Of a stretch of DNA of 64,000 bases, positions 1 through 9,183 are shown piece after piece (positions within the stretch are counted from its first letter, which is position 1; every line of letters begins with the position of its first letter). The stretch comes from Paracoccaceae bacterium (GTDB taxonomy: Bacteria > Pseudomonadota > Alphaproteobacteria > Rhodobacterales > Rhodobacteraceae), in NCBI GenBank assembly GCA_028285485.1, contig JANQPC010000005.1, positions 1 through 64,000 of the forward strand, written 5' to 3'. Under the pieces are notes generated by a model. That model did no database searches and had not been told where the DNA came from. It worked only from the letters and a program-made list of their open reading frames with translations. Made by a program: the position numbers and the translations under genes.

Positions 1-927
1 AACGATTGTGATGATGGCAGCGATGCGCTGCTGGATCTGCTGGCCGGTGCCGGGGTGGTGCAGCATGTGCGCCACGCGCCGCGCGGCAAATCCGTTCAAT
101 GGGCGGCGCTGCGGGCCGCACGGGATCACCCGGCCTATGTGGCGGCGGACTGGGCGCTTGCGCTGGATAGCGATGAATTCGTTACCCTTCGCGGCGGGGC
201 GGCGCGCCTGCCGGAGTTTCTCGGGGCGTATCCTGGCTGTGAAGCCTTCGCGCTGCCCTGGCGGCTTTTCGGAAGTGACGGTCAGTTGCGCTTTGAGGAT
301 CTTCCGGTCACGCAGCGTTTTCGCCATGCGGCGCCCGAGCGGATGCTGTTTCCGGCCGCCAGCCGGTTTTGCAAATCGCTTTACAACGCCAAGGCGCGGG
401 GCTTTGCACGGCCAGGTGTGCACCGCCCCAAAACCCGCGGCGCGGCCACACCGCGCTGGCGCGATGGGGCGGGGCGGCCGCTGGGGGCTGAATTTGCGGA
501 GGATGACGCCCGGATCATACTGCCGCCGGACCACGCCAATGGTGCGGAGGTTCAGATCAACCACTACTCCCTCAAAAGCGCCGAGGAGTTTCTGGCGAAA
601 CGCCGGCGCGGGCTGCCGAACCGCGCCTCCAAGCCACTCGATGCCACCTATTGGGCCGAGCGCAACTTCAACCTTGTCGAAGAGCCGAGCATTGATCGGC
701 ATGCCGCGGCTACGGCGGAAGAGCGGGCGCGGCTTGCGGCACTTCCGGGTGTTGCCGAGGCGCATGCGGCTTGCGTGGCCGCCCACCGCCGGCACATCGC
801 TGAGGCGCTCCGCGACCCCGGGGAAGCCCGGCTTTTCACACGGCTCAGCCTGCTCCCATCCAGCCGCCCGCCCGAGGAGGCCGTTGCGTTGGAAATGCTG
901 GAGACGATCCGCTCAGCCAACCTCTAG
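1..927 (+). CDS. Glycosyltransferase family 2-like protein, 5' partial
   Basis: The frame is already open at base 1, so the N-terminus lies outside the window. The first residues (NDCDDGSDA) match a segment near residue 58 of the homologous gene at 1883 (NDCTDGTDA), so roughly 57 residues are missing. A DSDEF motif near base 165 gives the DxD metal/nucleotide-sugar site expected of this family. It probably transfers a sugar during surface polysaccharide or glycoconjugate synthesis; the substrate cannot be told. Its 3' end overlaps the convergent gene at 913 by 15 bases. It is paralogous to the N-terminal half of the protein at 1883, suggesting a local duplication. Confidence 0.85.
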   Translation, partial: NDCDDGSDALLDLLAGAGVVQHVRHAPRGKSVQWAALRAARDHPAYVAADWALALDSDEFVTLRGGAARLPEFLGAYPGCEAFALPWRLFGSDGQLRFEDLPVTQRFRHAAPERMLFPAASRFCKSLYNAKARGFARPGVHRPKTRGAATPRWRDGAGRPLGAEFAEDDARIILPPDHANGAEVQINHYSLKSAEEFLAKRRRGLPNRASKPLDATYWAERNFNLVEEPSIDRHAAATAEERARLAALPGVAEAHAACVAAHRRHIAEALRDPGEARLFTRLSLLPSSRPPEEAVALEMLETIRSANL

Positions 928-1731
928 CGCCAGCGCGGGATCAACGCCCACCTCCGCGCACATTCGCGCAGCGTAAGAGCCCGGAAGCGGCGGGTTCTTG
1001 CGCCACCAGGGCCGGGTTCCATTGGTGTAGAGGTGCACCGAAAGCGTGTTGTCGGTGAAATGCCCCTCGACCCGCCCATGGGGATCGTAGAAGATGTCAT
1101 TCAACTGGAAGGGCACGGGGTAGAGATAGTCCGCGCTGAGCGCCCGCTCAAAATCGCCTGACTGTTTTGCGAAATATGTGAATGCCTGCGGCCCGAAAGC
1201 CGTACGTTCCGCTTTGTAGATGCGGGCGGCTTGGGGCAGATCGTCCGGCTGCCGCGCCAGCTTGCGGCGCTGCCGGTCGTTAAACCAGGGCGGCGCGTCG
1301 GGAAGATTTTCGTAGTAGTCCAGAAGGCTTTCCATCAGCGCGCCGTCTGAAGGGATCGCCACGACCCCACAATTCAGCGCGCCGCGAAAGCCGTGCCCGG
1401 CATAGATATGGGTCATCTCATCGGGGAAGGGCAGGCGGCAGAAGGCATCGCAATCGATCCAGACCGCCCCGGTGGCGCGGATCATCTTGTAGCGGAAAAC
1501 GTTGGAGAGGAAGGAGGCGCTTGTAAGCTCCACAAGCGCGCGATCGATCTCCATGATCTCGGAGGCCGGGCGCACGGTGATGCCTTCGGGCACGTTCTCC
1601 ACCGTATCCGTGCAATAGAGCGTTGTTGGATGCCCGTGGCGCAGGTGGCTCAGCAGGCACAGCTGATTGAGGTAGCCCAGCCGCGAACCGATCCAAAGCG
1701 AGGCGACGGGGCGGCGTTCGGCTTGCGGCAT
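913..1731 (-). CDS. Glycosyltransferase with DxD motif (sugar-binding GT32-like)
   Basis: 272 residues from an ATG at 1731. The segment around residues 90-96 (VWIDCDAF) is the DxD-type motif of sugar transferases related to capsular polysaccharide and alpha-mannosyltransferase families, and the preceding FRYKMIRATGAV stretch is typical of that group. No signal peptide or membrane segment is seen, so it is probably cytoplasmic. It lies between two family 2 glycosyltransferases on the opposite strand, so a role in one surface glycan is reasonable inference. Acceptor and donor are unknown. The 151-base divergent gap to the gene at 1883 should hold both promoters, but no convincing boxes were seen. 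Confidence 0.75.
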   Translation of the reverse strand: MPQAERRPVASLWIGSRLGYLNQLCLLSHLRHGHPTTLYCTDTVENVPEGITVRPASEIMEIDRALVELTSASFLSNVFRYKMIRATGAVWIDCDAFCRLPFPDEMTHIYAGHGFRGALNCGVVAIPSDGALMESLLDYYENLPDAPPWFNDRQRRKLARQPDDLPQAARIYKAERTAFGPQAFTYFAKQSGDFERALSADYLYPVPFQLNDIFYDPHGRVEGHFTDNTLSVHLYTNGTRPWWRKNPPLPGSYAARMCAEVGVDPALALEVG

Positions 1732-1882
1732 GGGGCCTCGGGATCTGCACCTGTTGCGCCGTTGCCCGGCGTTTCACGGCAACTTGCCGGAGCGGCCCGC
1801 CCCTGTCCACCCGCCGCCGCTTCATTCTGCGGTGGCAACGTGTTAGGCGTTGCGCCACTCGGCCATGTGAGAACCGGGGCGA

Positions 1883-3682
1883 ATGAGCATCGCAGGTATA
1901 TCCGAACCCCGCGCCCTTGACGGGCTGCGCCCGAACCGAAGCAAGCACGGGCGCATCACCGCGCTTTCGATGATGAAAGATGAGGGGCCCTACCTGATCG
2001 AATGGGTGGCGCACCACATCGCCGTGGGGTTCACGGATTTCGTGATCTACACCAACGATTGCACGGATGGCACCGATGCCATGCTGCGGCGGCTCGAGGC
2101 GCTGGGCTTCGTGCAGCACCGCGAAAACCGGATTCCAAAAGGCATGAAGCCGCAGCCCTCGGCGCTGAAACTGGCGCAGGTTGAGCCGGAGGTCGCCAAG
2201 GCCGACTGGCTTCTCACCTTCGATGCCGATGAGTTTTTGTGCCTAAGGCACGGGGACGGGCGTCTTGACGGCGTGATCGATGCGATCGAGGCCCGGGGCG
2301 CGAACGGGATGGTCATCACCTGGCGCATCTTCGGATCGGGCGACATCCAGAAATGGTCGCGCGATCCCGTGACAGAGCAATACCGCATGGCCGCCCCGCC
2401 GATGTGGAACAAGGGCTGGGGTGTGAAAACGCTCTTTCAGTTCGATCCGGAGAAATGGAAGCTGGGCATCCACCGCCCGAAGTTTCGCAACAAGGTGCTC
2501 GATACAGATTTTCCCAACCAGATCAAATGGCTGAACGGATCAGGCCAGCCGATGGAAGACTATTTCAAGTTCCGCGGCTGGCGATCGATCCTGCGCACTG
2601 TGGGCTATGACTGGGCGCAGATGAACCACTACGCCGTGAAGTCAATCGATGCCTATGCAGTGCGCCGGCTGCGCGGCAACGTGAACAACAAGGCCGACAA
2701 ATACAATGCCGAATACTGGGCGCTTCAGGATCGCAACGAGGTGCGCGACGATACGATGCTGCGCTACAAGGCGGACCGGGATCGGATCATCGCGGCACTT
2801 CTGAGCGATCCGGAGCTTGCGCGGCTTCACCGGGCGGCGGTTGAACGGGCCGAGGCGGCGCTGGGCGCGTTCAAGGCCGGGCCCGATTACGCGGAGTTCG
2901 TTGACGGGTTGCGGAAGGCGGGGGAGGTGCCGATCACGCAAGTCTCGGCCAAGCCCCCCAAGGCGCGGGACCCCGCCAAGATCGCCGCCAGCATGTCTGC
3001 CATCGAAAAGCGTACCCATGCGGCGCGGCGCAGTACGGTGTCAAAGCCCCGGGCCGAGCAACCGCCGATGCCGGTGGCGCTTTATGTCGAGGCAACGCCC
3101 GATCTGGGCGCGGACCCGCCGCTTGAATGGTGCCCAAATCACCAGGTGGATCTACCGGCAGATCCGCGCGTCTTCACCCCGCCAGCCCTGCTGCAAATTC
3201 AGGAGGGCAAGTTCCAGCGCAACCTTGCGCGGCTTCTGCCGCGGCTTGTGCCCCGCAACGGGCGGCTTCTGGAGATTGGCGCGGGATGCGGATTCCTCAG
3301 CCTGCAAACGGCACTTTCGCGGGAAGATGTGCCGGTGACCCTTGCCGAAGACGATGCGGCGCTGGCGGGCGTTGCGCGCCGGATTGCGGAGCGGAACGGC
3401 GCCTTCGGGCGCATCACGTTCGCAGAGGCGGAGGTGGAGGCAGTTAAGGGCCACGCCGCCGATGTTCTGGTGCTGGGCTCGCCTTCGATGGCGGTTGGCG
3501 CTGTGTTCGAGGCGCTGAAAGCCCGGGGGGCTGCTCCCGCATCGTTTCTGATTGTCGGGCGCGCGCTTTTGAGGGCCACTGGTGATCCAGCGCCTCTGGA
3601 AAGCGCCGCGGCGCAGCTTGGGCTGACCGAACGCCTTGCGCTTGATCCAACGCTTGCACTCGGCTTCACCCGGCCGGGCTAA
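1883..3682 (+). CDS. Glycosyltransferase family 2 fused to a methyltransferase-like domain
   Basis: 599 residues. The N-terminal half (about 22-330) is a family 2 glycosyltransferase with FDADEF at 113-118 (DxD). A proline/lysine-rich linker (about 345-395) leads to a C-terminal domain with an EIGAGCG motif at about 464-470, the glycine-rich S-adenosylmethionine loop of class I methyltransferases, followed by an acidic stretch (LAEDDAA). Family members with only the glycosyltransferase part are about 300 residues, so the length reflects a fusion. The later methyltransferase motifs are weak, so activity is uncertain. The ATG at 1883 is the first start after the divergent gap. It may glycosylate and methylate one surface glycan. 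Confidence 0.8.
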   Translation: MSIAGISEPRALDGLRPNRSKHGRITALSMMKDEGPYLIEWVAHHIAVGFTDFVIYTNDCTDGTDAMLRRLEALGFVQHRENRIPKGMKPQPSALKLAQVEPEVAKADWLLTFDADEFLCLRHGDGRLDGVIDAIEARGANGMVITWRIFGSGDIQKWSRDPVTEQYRMAAPPMWNKGWGVKTLFQFDPEKWKLGIHRPKFRNKVLDTDFPNQIKWLNGSGQPMEDYFKFRGWRSILRTVGYDWAQMNHYAVKSIDAYAVRRLRGNVNNKADKYNAEYWALQDRNEVRDDTMLRYKADRDRIIAALLSDPELARLHRAAVERAEAALGAFKAGPDYAEFVDGLRKAGEVPITQVSAKPPKARDPAKIAASMSAIEKRTHAARRSTVSKPRAEQPPMPVALYVEATPDLGADPPLEWCPNHQVDLPADPRVFTPPALLQIQEGKFQRNLARLLPRLVPRNGRLLEIGAGCGFLSLQTALSREDVPVTLAEDDAALAGVARRIAERNGAFGRITFAEAEVEAVKGHAADVLVLGSPSMAVGAVFEALKARGAAPASFLIVGRALLRATGDPAPLESAAAQLGLTERLALDPTLALGFTRPG

Positions 3683-3748
3683 GGCGCATCGCGCCTTCCC
3701 GCTTTGACGGCCCGCGAAAGCGCGGTATGACACGGGGCAACAAACTGT

Positions 3749-5242
3749 ATGGCCCGCCAACAAGCGGCATGGCCCATGCGAGCAGATCGAGCGATGGATA
3801 GCAGGCCCGCAGAGCCCGGCACGGACCCTCACGCTGTGCCCAATGCCGCGCCCGCCCCGCGGGCGGAGGCTGGTGCGCTTGTGATCGCGCTTGAGGGCGG
3901 CCTGCTTCCAAACAGCCTTTCCGACGAACGCGCCTGGACCGAAATCGCCCATCGTGTGACCGCGGCGGCCGAACGCATGGCCGGTTTGCACGATACCGCC
4001 GCCTACCCGCTGGCCAAGGCGCTGGGGTGCGATATGCGCGTTCTCAAACTGGCCGAAGAAGCGCGCGCCGATGGCAAAACGGTTCTGCTGGCGGCGCCCA
4101 ATGATGGCGCGCTCGGTCACGAGCTTGCCGAACGGCTTGAGGTGTTCGACGGGGTGCTGACGCGTGCGGATGATCCGGGCGTGCCGCTGCCCGCACAGAT
4201 CGAGGCGCGGTTCGGGGCGCGCGGCTTCGTTTATCTCGGGCCGCGTGATCCCCACGGGTTCTGGAACGAGGCCGATCATATTGTCACCGTCGGGGGCCGG
4301 GCCGATGCGGTGGCCATGGCCGATGCGCATCCCGGCGGGGCCACCCATATCGCGAAATCGCCGCCCGAGATCACGGCCTTCCTGCGCGCCCTGCGCCCGC
4401 ATCAGTGGCTGAAGAACCTGCTGATCTTTCTGCCCGTGGCGGCTGGCCAGGCGCTGGAGGGGCCGAGCCTTCTTGCGGCGTTTCTGGCCTTCGTGGCCTT
4501 CTCGCTGACGGCATCAAGCGTTTATGTGCTGAACGACCTGCTCGATCTGCGGGCCGACCGGGCCCATCCGCGCAAACGCGAACGCCCCTTTGCCTCGGGC
4601 GCCCTGCCGCTTAGCTACGGGCGCTGGATGCTTCTTGGCCTTCTGGCTGCCGGGGTGGCGGTGGGCGCCTTCGTGGGGCCCGCCTTCCTTGTGGTGCTCG
4701 CAGGCTACTACATCGTTACGCTGCTCTATTCCTTCGGCCTCAAGAAACGGCCGATCATCGATATCTGCACGCTTGCGGGCCTTTACACCTTGCGCATCGT
4801 GGCGGGCGGCGCCGCAGCGGGTATTTCGCTTTCAGTCTGGATGCTGGCGTTTTCGATCTTCCTTTTCCTCTCGCTCGCCGCAATGAAGCGGCAGGCCGAG
4901 CTTGTGGATAACCTCGCCCGGGGGAAGAGCCACACGATGGGGCGCGGCTATACATCGGACGACCTGGTGTTTGTGACCCAGATGGCGCTCTCTTCCGCCT
5001 ATGTCTCGGTGCTTGTGATGGCGCTTTATATCAACACGCCCGAGGTACAGCGGCTTTACAGCGAGCCCGCGATGCTCTGGGCGATCTGCCTTCTGCTGCT
5101 CTATTGGCTGAGCCGCGCTGTCTTCAAAACGCATCGGGGTGAGATGACGGATGATCCGATCGTCTTCGCGATGAAAGACAGGATTAGCCGCCTGACCCTG
5201 GGCCTCACGATCATTGCCGCAGTGCTGGCGGCAACCGTTTAG
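3749..5242 (+). CDS. UbiA-family prenyltransferase with N-terminal degenerate HAD domain
   Basis: 497 residues. The C-terminal 285 residues form a polytopic UbiA domain with RPHQWLKNLLIF at 216-227 and the Mg-binding NDxxDxxxD at 262-270, most like the decaprenyl-phosphate phosphoribosyltransferase branch. The N-terminal 200 residues resemble a HAD hydrolase, but the motif I DxD is replaced by A47-L-E49 and the motif II Ser/Thr position reads AAPND, so phosphatase activity is not expected. Three ATGs (3749, 3776, 3794) could start translation; the first is given. The likely role is making a polyprenyl-linked sugar donor for surface glycan, consistent with the glycosyltransferases upstream. 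The next gene follows after 11 bases. Confidence 0.85.
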   Translation: MARQQAAWPMRADRAMDSRPAEPGTDPHAVPNAAPAPRAEAGALVIALEGGLLPNSLSDERAWTEIAHRVTAAAERMAGLHDTAAYPLAKALGCDMRVLKLAEEARADGKTVLLAAPNDGALGHELAERLEVFDGVLTRADDPGVPLPAQIEARFGARGFVYLGPRDPHGFWNEADHIVTVGGRADAVAMADAHPGGATHIAKSPPEITAFLRALRPHQWLKNLLIFLPVAAGQALEGPSLLAAFLAFVAFSLTASSVYVLNDLLDLRADRAHPRKRERPFASGALPLSYGRWMLLGLLAAGVAVGAFVGPAFLVVLAGYYIVTLLYSFGLKKRPIIDICTLAGLYTLRIVAGGAAAGISLSVWMLAFSIFLFLSLAAMKRQAELVDNLARGKSHTMGRGYTSDDLVFVTQMALSSAYVSVLVMALYINTPEVQRLYSEPAMLWAICLLLLYWLSRAVFKTHRGEMTDDPIVFAMKDRISRLTLGLTIIAAVLAATV

Positions 5243-5253
5243 GCCGGGCGGGG

Positions 5254-5970
5254 ATGATCCGCCGCCTGGCCTGGGGATTTGCGGCGCTGACAAACACCCT
5301 CTTGGCCGCCCTGATCCTTGGCATGGCATTTCCCGGCGCCCATCGCGCGCTGGCGCCTGAAGCCTTCGGGCTTTCCGAGATCGCGCCGCGGGTCTGGACG
5401 GATGCGCCGGGGCAGGGCGCGCGATATCTCGCCCTGGTGGAAGAGGCCCGCGCCAATGTGGCGGCCTTTTTCGGGGATCGCCCGCCGAGCCCCACGCTCA
5501 TCCTCTGTGCAACACGCGCATGCGCGGCCCGGTTCGGGGTGGGCGGAAACGGGCTTTCGATGGCCGACAGCCTGATCATGGTCAGCCCCGGCGGCCTTAC
5601 CCGCGGTACGCTCACCCATGAGATGACCCATGCGCGCCTGCATCGCCAGATGGGCCTGCGCAATATTTGGCACCAGCCCTTCCCAACGTGGTTTGATGAG
5701 GGGCTGGCCACCCATTTGGCCGATCACCCGCGCTGGCCGGGGCAGGTGACAGATGCGGCGCGCCAGCGGGTGCGCACGGTCGATCGCTTCTGGAAACTCG
5801 ATGATGCGTTTCGCGAGATCGGCGTGGGCCTCACCTATCGTGCTGCCGCCTCCGAAGTGGCCGGTATCGAGGCCCAGATCGGGCGCGAGGGGCTTCTCAC
5901 CCTCATCGCCCGCGCCGATGCTGGTGAGCGCTTCGAAGATGTGCTGCGGGAATTGCGCGGGCCCGGATAG
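5254..5970 (+). CDS. Membrane-anchored gluzincin-type metalloprotease-like protein
   Basis: 238 residues. An N-terminal hydrophobic segment (about 8-25) looks like a signal anchor. HEMTH at 122-126 with a downstream WFDEG (Glu149) makes the HExxH...E zinc site of gluzincin peptidases, so a periplasmic zinc peptidase fold is likely. Substrate unknown. It starts 11 bases after the UbiA-family gene and is probably cotranscribed with it. No wider family name can be given with confidence. The convergent LysR gene ends 9 bases downstream. Confidence 0.75.
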   Translation: MIRRLAWGFAALTNTLLAALILGMAFPGAHRALAPEAFGLSEIAPRVWTDAPGQGARYLALVEEARANVAAFFGDRPPSPTLILCATRACAARFGVGGNGLSMADSLIMVSPGGLTRGTLTHEMTHARLHRQMGLRNIWHQPFPTWFDEGLATHLADHPRWPGQVTDAARQRVRTVDRFWKLDDAFREIGVGLTYRAAASEVAGIEAQIGREGLLTLIARADAGERFEDVLRELRGPG

Positions 5971-5979
5971 GCGCGCAGG

Positions 5980-6831
5980 CTACTTCAAGAACTCCAGAAA
6001 CGCCTGGATCTTGGGCGAACGGTGCAAATCAACATGGGTCACAACCCACATCTCGATCGCGATGTCATCGCTCGGCGGCATTAGCTCCACAAGATTGTCA
6101 ACGAACTGTGCTTCCTGATCATCGATGAAGCCGATTCCGATGCCATGGCAAATGGCGATCCGGCGCACCGCATAATCGTTGGTGCGCATTGCGAAGGCGG
6201 CGGGATCCACATGTTTTGAGAGCCACGCGGCATAGGGGGATGAACCCGTTGCCTGCATCGGCGCCACGAATTGATGGCCCCCAAGATTGGCCAGATCCGG
6301 CATGCCCTCGCGCTCCACATAAGCCTTGCTGGCATACAGCCCGAACCGGATCGGGCGGTAGGGCCGCACAACGTAATCCAGCTCTGTCGGCTTTGGCCCG
6401 GTGCGCACCGCGATATGAGCTTCGCCGTATTCCAGGCGCGCAAGCTGGTTATCTGCCCGGAATTCCAGATCGATACCGGGATGGGCGCTGCGAAACGCGG
6501 CAATCGCCTCCATGATCCGCGGGGCCACCCCTGCGATGGCGGTCACGATCAGCTTGCCGGACACCTGGCTTGAGCGGGTCAGGCTGCGGCCCTGCAACTC
6601 GCCCAGCATCTCATCCACGCGCGAGGCAACCTCGAGCATATCCTGGCCCGCCTCGGTGAGAGAGTATCCGCGCGCATGGCGCTGAAACAATGCGCCACCG
6701 AAGACGGCCTCCAGAGTATCGATGTGGCGGTTAACCGTTGCCCGGTGAACCCCCAGCTCGCTCGCCGCTGCGCTGACCGTGCCCGTGCGGGCAAGGGTGA
6801 GGGCGGTGCGCATCTCGGTCCAGTACTTCAT
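5980..6831 (-). CDS. LysR-family transcriptional regulator
   Basis: 283 residues. The N-terminal winged helix-turn-helix (about 1-60, with RTGTVSAAASELGVHRATVNRH) is clear, and the rest has the length and layout of a LysR effector-binding domain. It is divergent from the exported protein gene at 6993, with a 161-base gap that holds GCGCAT/ATGCGC inverted repeats; LysR regulators commonly control the divergent neighbour and themselves, so these exported proteins are the best guess for its target. Effector unknown. Confidence 0.9.
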   Translation of the reverse strand: MKYWTEMRTALTLARTGTVSAAASELGVHRATVNRHIDTLEAVFGGALFQRHARGYSLTEAGQDMLEVASRVDEMLGELQGRSLTRSSQVSGKLIVTAIAGVAPRIMEAIAAFRSAHPGIDLEFRADNQLARLEYGEAHIAVRTGPKPTELDYVVRPYRPIRFGLYASKAYVEREGMPDLANLGGHQFVAPMQATGSSPYAAWLSKHVDPAAFAMRTNDYAVRRIAICHGIGIGFIDDQEAQFVDNLVELMPPSDDIAIEMWVVTHVDLHRSPKIQAFLEFLK

Positions 6832-6869
6832 GGGTCACCTTGGCGGTTTGGGTTCGGCTTAGTGGGATG

Positions 6870-6902
6870 GCGCATGGTCTACAACGCGCAGCCTATGCGC
6901 AT
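6870..6902. promoter_or_regulatory. Inverted repeats in the LysR / exported-protein divergent gap
   Basis: GCGCAT at 6870-6875 is mirrored by ATGCGC at 6895-6900, the latter inside the palindrome ATGCGCAT. Their position between divergent starts (6831 and 6993) suits a LysR operator, but the classical T-N11-A core is not distinctive here. Confidence 0.3.
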
Positions 6903-6992
6903 CTCGATGCATTGTCCGGGCCCCTGCTCAGATGCAGCCTGAGGCGGAGACGGGCCTTCGGCCATCGCAATCCCCATGCCAAGGAGTATGCA

Positions 6993-8237
6993 ATGCACAC
7001 GCTAAGACTGGCTGCATCCACTTCATCCCTCGCGCTGATTTCGGGGCTGGCGCATGCCGCCGCCCCACAATCGGCCAGCGTGCTTGAATTTGGCGACGAG
7101 AGCACGCTCTTTGTGGCGGATTCGGTTGGCGGTTCGATCCACGCCTATGACCTTCCCGATACCGGCGCGGCCCCGGTGGAAGATGCGCCCTACAACCTGC
7201 TGGATGTCGACGCGCTGATGATCGAGGCATTGGGGGCCGAGCGCGGAACCATCCGCTACAACGATCTCGCCGTGCACCCGGTTACGCGGGATGCCTATAT
7301 CTCGATGACAGCCGTGATAAGCGGGGTCGAACGCACAGCCTTGGTCACGGTTGACCGTGCGGGTGCGGTCACCGAGGTGGATCTCTCCGCAATCGATGGG
7401 AGCGCCTTCACCCTGGAAGATCCGGCCGATATGAGCGTTTCCTTCTGGCGCGATATCCCGGCCCCAACACTTACCGTTACGGATCTTGACTATGTGGATG
7501 GCGAGCTTTTCGTCTCCGGCCTGTCGACCGGTGAATTTGCCTCGACGCTCCGCCGGATCCCGTTCCCCTTCGGCGAGAGCGGAAGCGCGACCGGAATCGA
7601 GATCTACCATGCCGCCCATGGCCAAACGGAAACCCGGGCGCCCATCCGCGCCATGTCGGTTGTTGATCTCGATGGTGCGGCAACGGTGGTGGCGGCCTAT
7701 ACCTGCACGCCGCTCGTAACGATTCCCGTAGGCGATCTGCAGGATGGTGCCAATATCAGCGGCAAAACCATTGCCGAGTTAGGCTATGGCAACACACCGC
7801 TCGACGTTATTTCATTCGCGGCCCAGAACAGGGAGGGTGGTCTGGATAACTACGTTCTGGTCGTGAACCGGGAGATGGATGCCGACCTGATCGCCTATGA
7901 TGCGCTGACAGAGGCGGCTGCCGGCCCGGGTATCAGCGAACCCGTGCCCTATCTCGGCGCCACGTCTGGCGTTACGACCATCCCTCTGCCGCTCTCAGGC
8001 GTTGTTCATGCGGCGGATCAGGACGATCAGTTCATCCTCGCGATGCGCCGAAATCTGGATAGCGGTGCGATGGAGCTGGTCTCATTCCGCAAGGGCGCAT
8101 TCTTCCGGCTGAGCGATTTCATCAGCGAATACAACTTCCCCGATTACGAATACGCCGACGAACAATTCGCGCAGCAAACCCGCATGTTCCAGAACATGCT
8201 CAAAACCGATGAGGGCTTTCCCGACCAGCATCGCTGA
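6993..8237 (+). CDS. Exported protein of unknown function
   Basis: 414 residues from the ATG at 6993, chosen because AAGGAG lies six bases upstream and a signal peptide starts there (hydrophobic core followed by GLAHA, cleavage probably near residue 22); the open frame extends 51 codons further upstream without merit. The mature part repeatedly alternates short beta-like stretches ending in acidic turns (VADSVGG, LVTVDRAG, VTDLDYVDG), suggesting a beta-propeller or similar beta-rich periplasmic fold. No catalytic motif recognised. Its stop overlaps the start of the next gene (TGATG), so the two are translationally coupled. Confidence 0.75.
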   Translation: MHTLRLAASTSSLALISGLAHAAAPQSASVLEFGDESTLFVADSVGGSIHAYDLPDTGAAPVEDAPYNLLDVDALMIEALGAERGTIRYNDLAVHPVTRDAYISMTAVISGVERTALVTVDRAGAVTEVDLSAIDGSAFTLEDPADMSVSFWRDIPAPTLTVTDLDYVDGELFVSGLSTGEFASTLRRIPFPFGESGSATGIEIYHAAHGQTETRAPIRAMSVVDLDGAATVVAAYTCTPLVTIPVGDLQDGANISGKTIAELGYGNTPLDVISFAAQNREGGLDNYVLVVNREMDADLIAYDALTEAAAGPGISEPVPYLGATSGVTTIPLPLSGVVHAADQDDQFILAMRRNLDSGAMELVSFRKGAFFRLSDFISEYNFPDYEYADEQFAQQTRMFQNMLKTDEGFPDQHR

Positions 8238-9049
8238 TGCCCATGCTGCGCCGAGCCTTCGCATCCGCCCTGCTGGCGTTTACTGCAGGCATGTCCGGTG
8301 CCTGCCAGGCGCCGGAGCAGGGCGGGAGCGTGGAGATCTACCCGACCGCGCCGGTGCTGCCGGCCAACCTGTTGCGGATGTATGTGTACTTCCCCCGCCC
8401 CATGGCGCGGGAGGGCATCCTGGATCATATCGCGCTGCGCGATGCCAATGGCGAAGAGATCGATGGCGTGTTCCTCTCGAACAGGTTTGATCTCTGGTCG
8501 CCCGATTACCGCCGCCTAACGCTGCTTTTGGATCCCGGCCGCGTGAAAACCGGCCTTGCCGCCCATGCGGCGATGGGCCGGGCCCTGGAGGAGGGGGCGC
8601 AGTATGCGTTCTCCGTGGCGGGTACCGCGCCCGATGCGCAGGGTTGCCCTCTGGGGGCCGGTGTGGCCCATGCCTTCACCGCGGGGCCAGCAGACATAGA
8701 ACCTCCTTCGCCAGAATCCTGGGCGCTCACGATCCCGTCCGCCGGTAGCCGCGCGCCACTGAACGTGGATTTGGGCGACACCCATGATCACCTCTCGATG
8801 GCCTACCGCATAAGGGTGCAGACGGCTGACGGCGCCCCTGTTGCCGGGCGGATCGCGCTTGGCGCTGCGGAGCGCGCCTGGATCTTTACGCCGAGCGATC
8901 CGTGGATACGTGCGGAGTACCGGCTGGTGGTGGACGAGCGCCTGGAAGATCTGGCCGGAAACCGCCCTGGTGGCATGTTTGACCGGCCGGTTGGGAGCGC
9001 CAGTGCCGCATGGCTTCAAAGCCGCTCCTGGATGCCGAAATCGCCATGA
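8237..9049 (+). CDS. Exported protein of unknown function, Ig-like content
   Basis: 270 residues. A signal peptide covers about the first 23 residues; it ends in MSGACQA, a weak lipobox (Cys at about 23), so it may be a lipoprotein. The mature part looks like two beta-sandwich segments of the kind found in bacterial Ig-like domains, with PRPMAREG and a later matching FDRPVG-type end. No enzymatic motif seen. It overlaps the stop of the preceding exported-protein gene, implying a shared role. The 134 bases after it hold nothing recognisable apart from the ribosome-binding region of the next gene. Confidence 0.7.
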   Translation: MPMLRRAFASALLAFTAGMSGACQAPEQGGSVEIYPTAPVLPANLLRMYVYFPRPMAREGILDHIALRDANGEEIDGVFLSNRFDLWSPDYRRLTLLLDPGRVKTGLAAHAAMGRALEEGAQYAFSVAGTAPDAQGCPLGAGVAHAFTAGPADIEPPSPESWALTIPSAGSRAPLNVDLGDTHDHLSMAYRIRVQTADGAPVAGRIALGAAERAWIFTPSDPWIRAEYRLVVDERLEDLAGNRPGGMFDRPVGSASAAWLQSRSWMPKSP

Positions 9050-9183
9050 GAGAGCGCTGTGGCGATGGAAGTTCCAATCAAACCGCATCGAGGTGGCCCA
9101 GCAAAGGTGCGATTGGAGGCCATCCTCCGGCGGCGATCCGTGTAGACTGCATATTGTGAGACAAGAAAAGGTTGGCCCATCCA

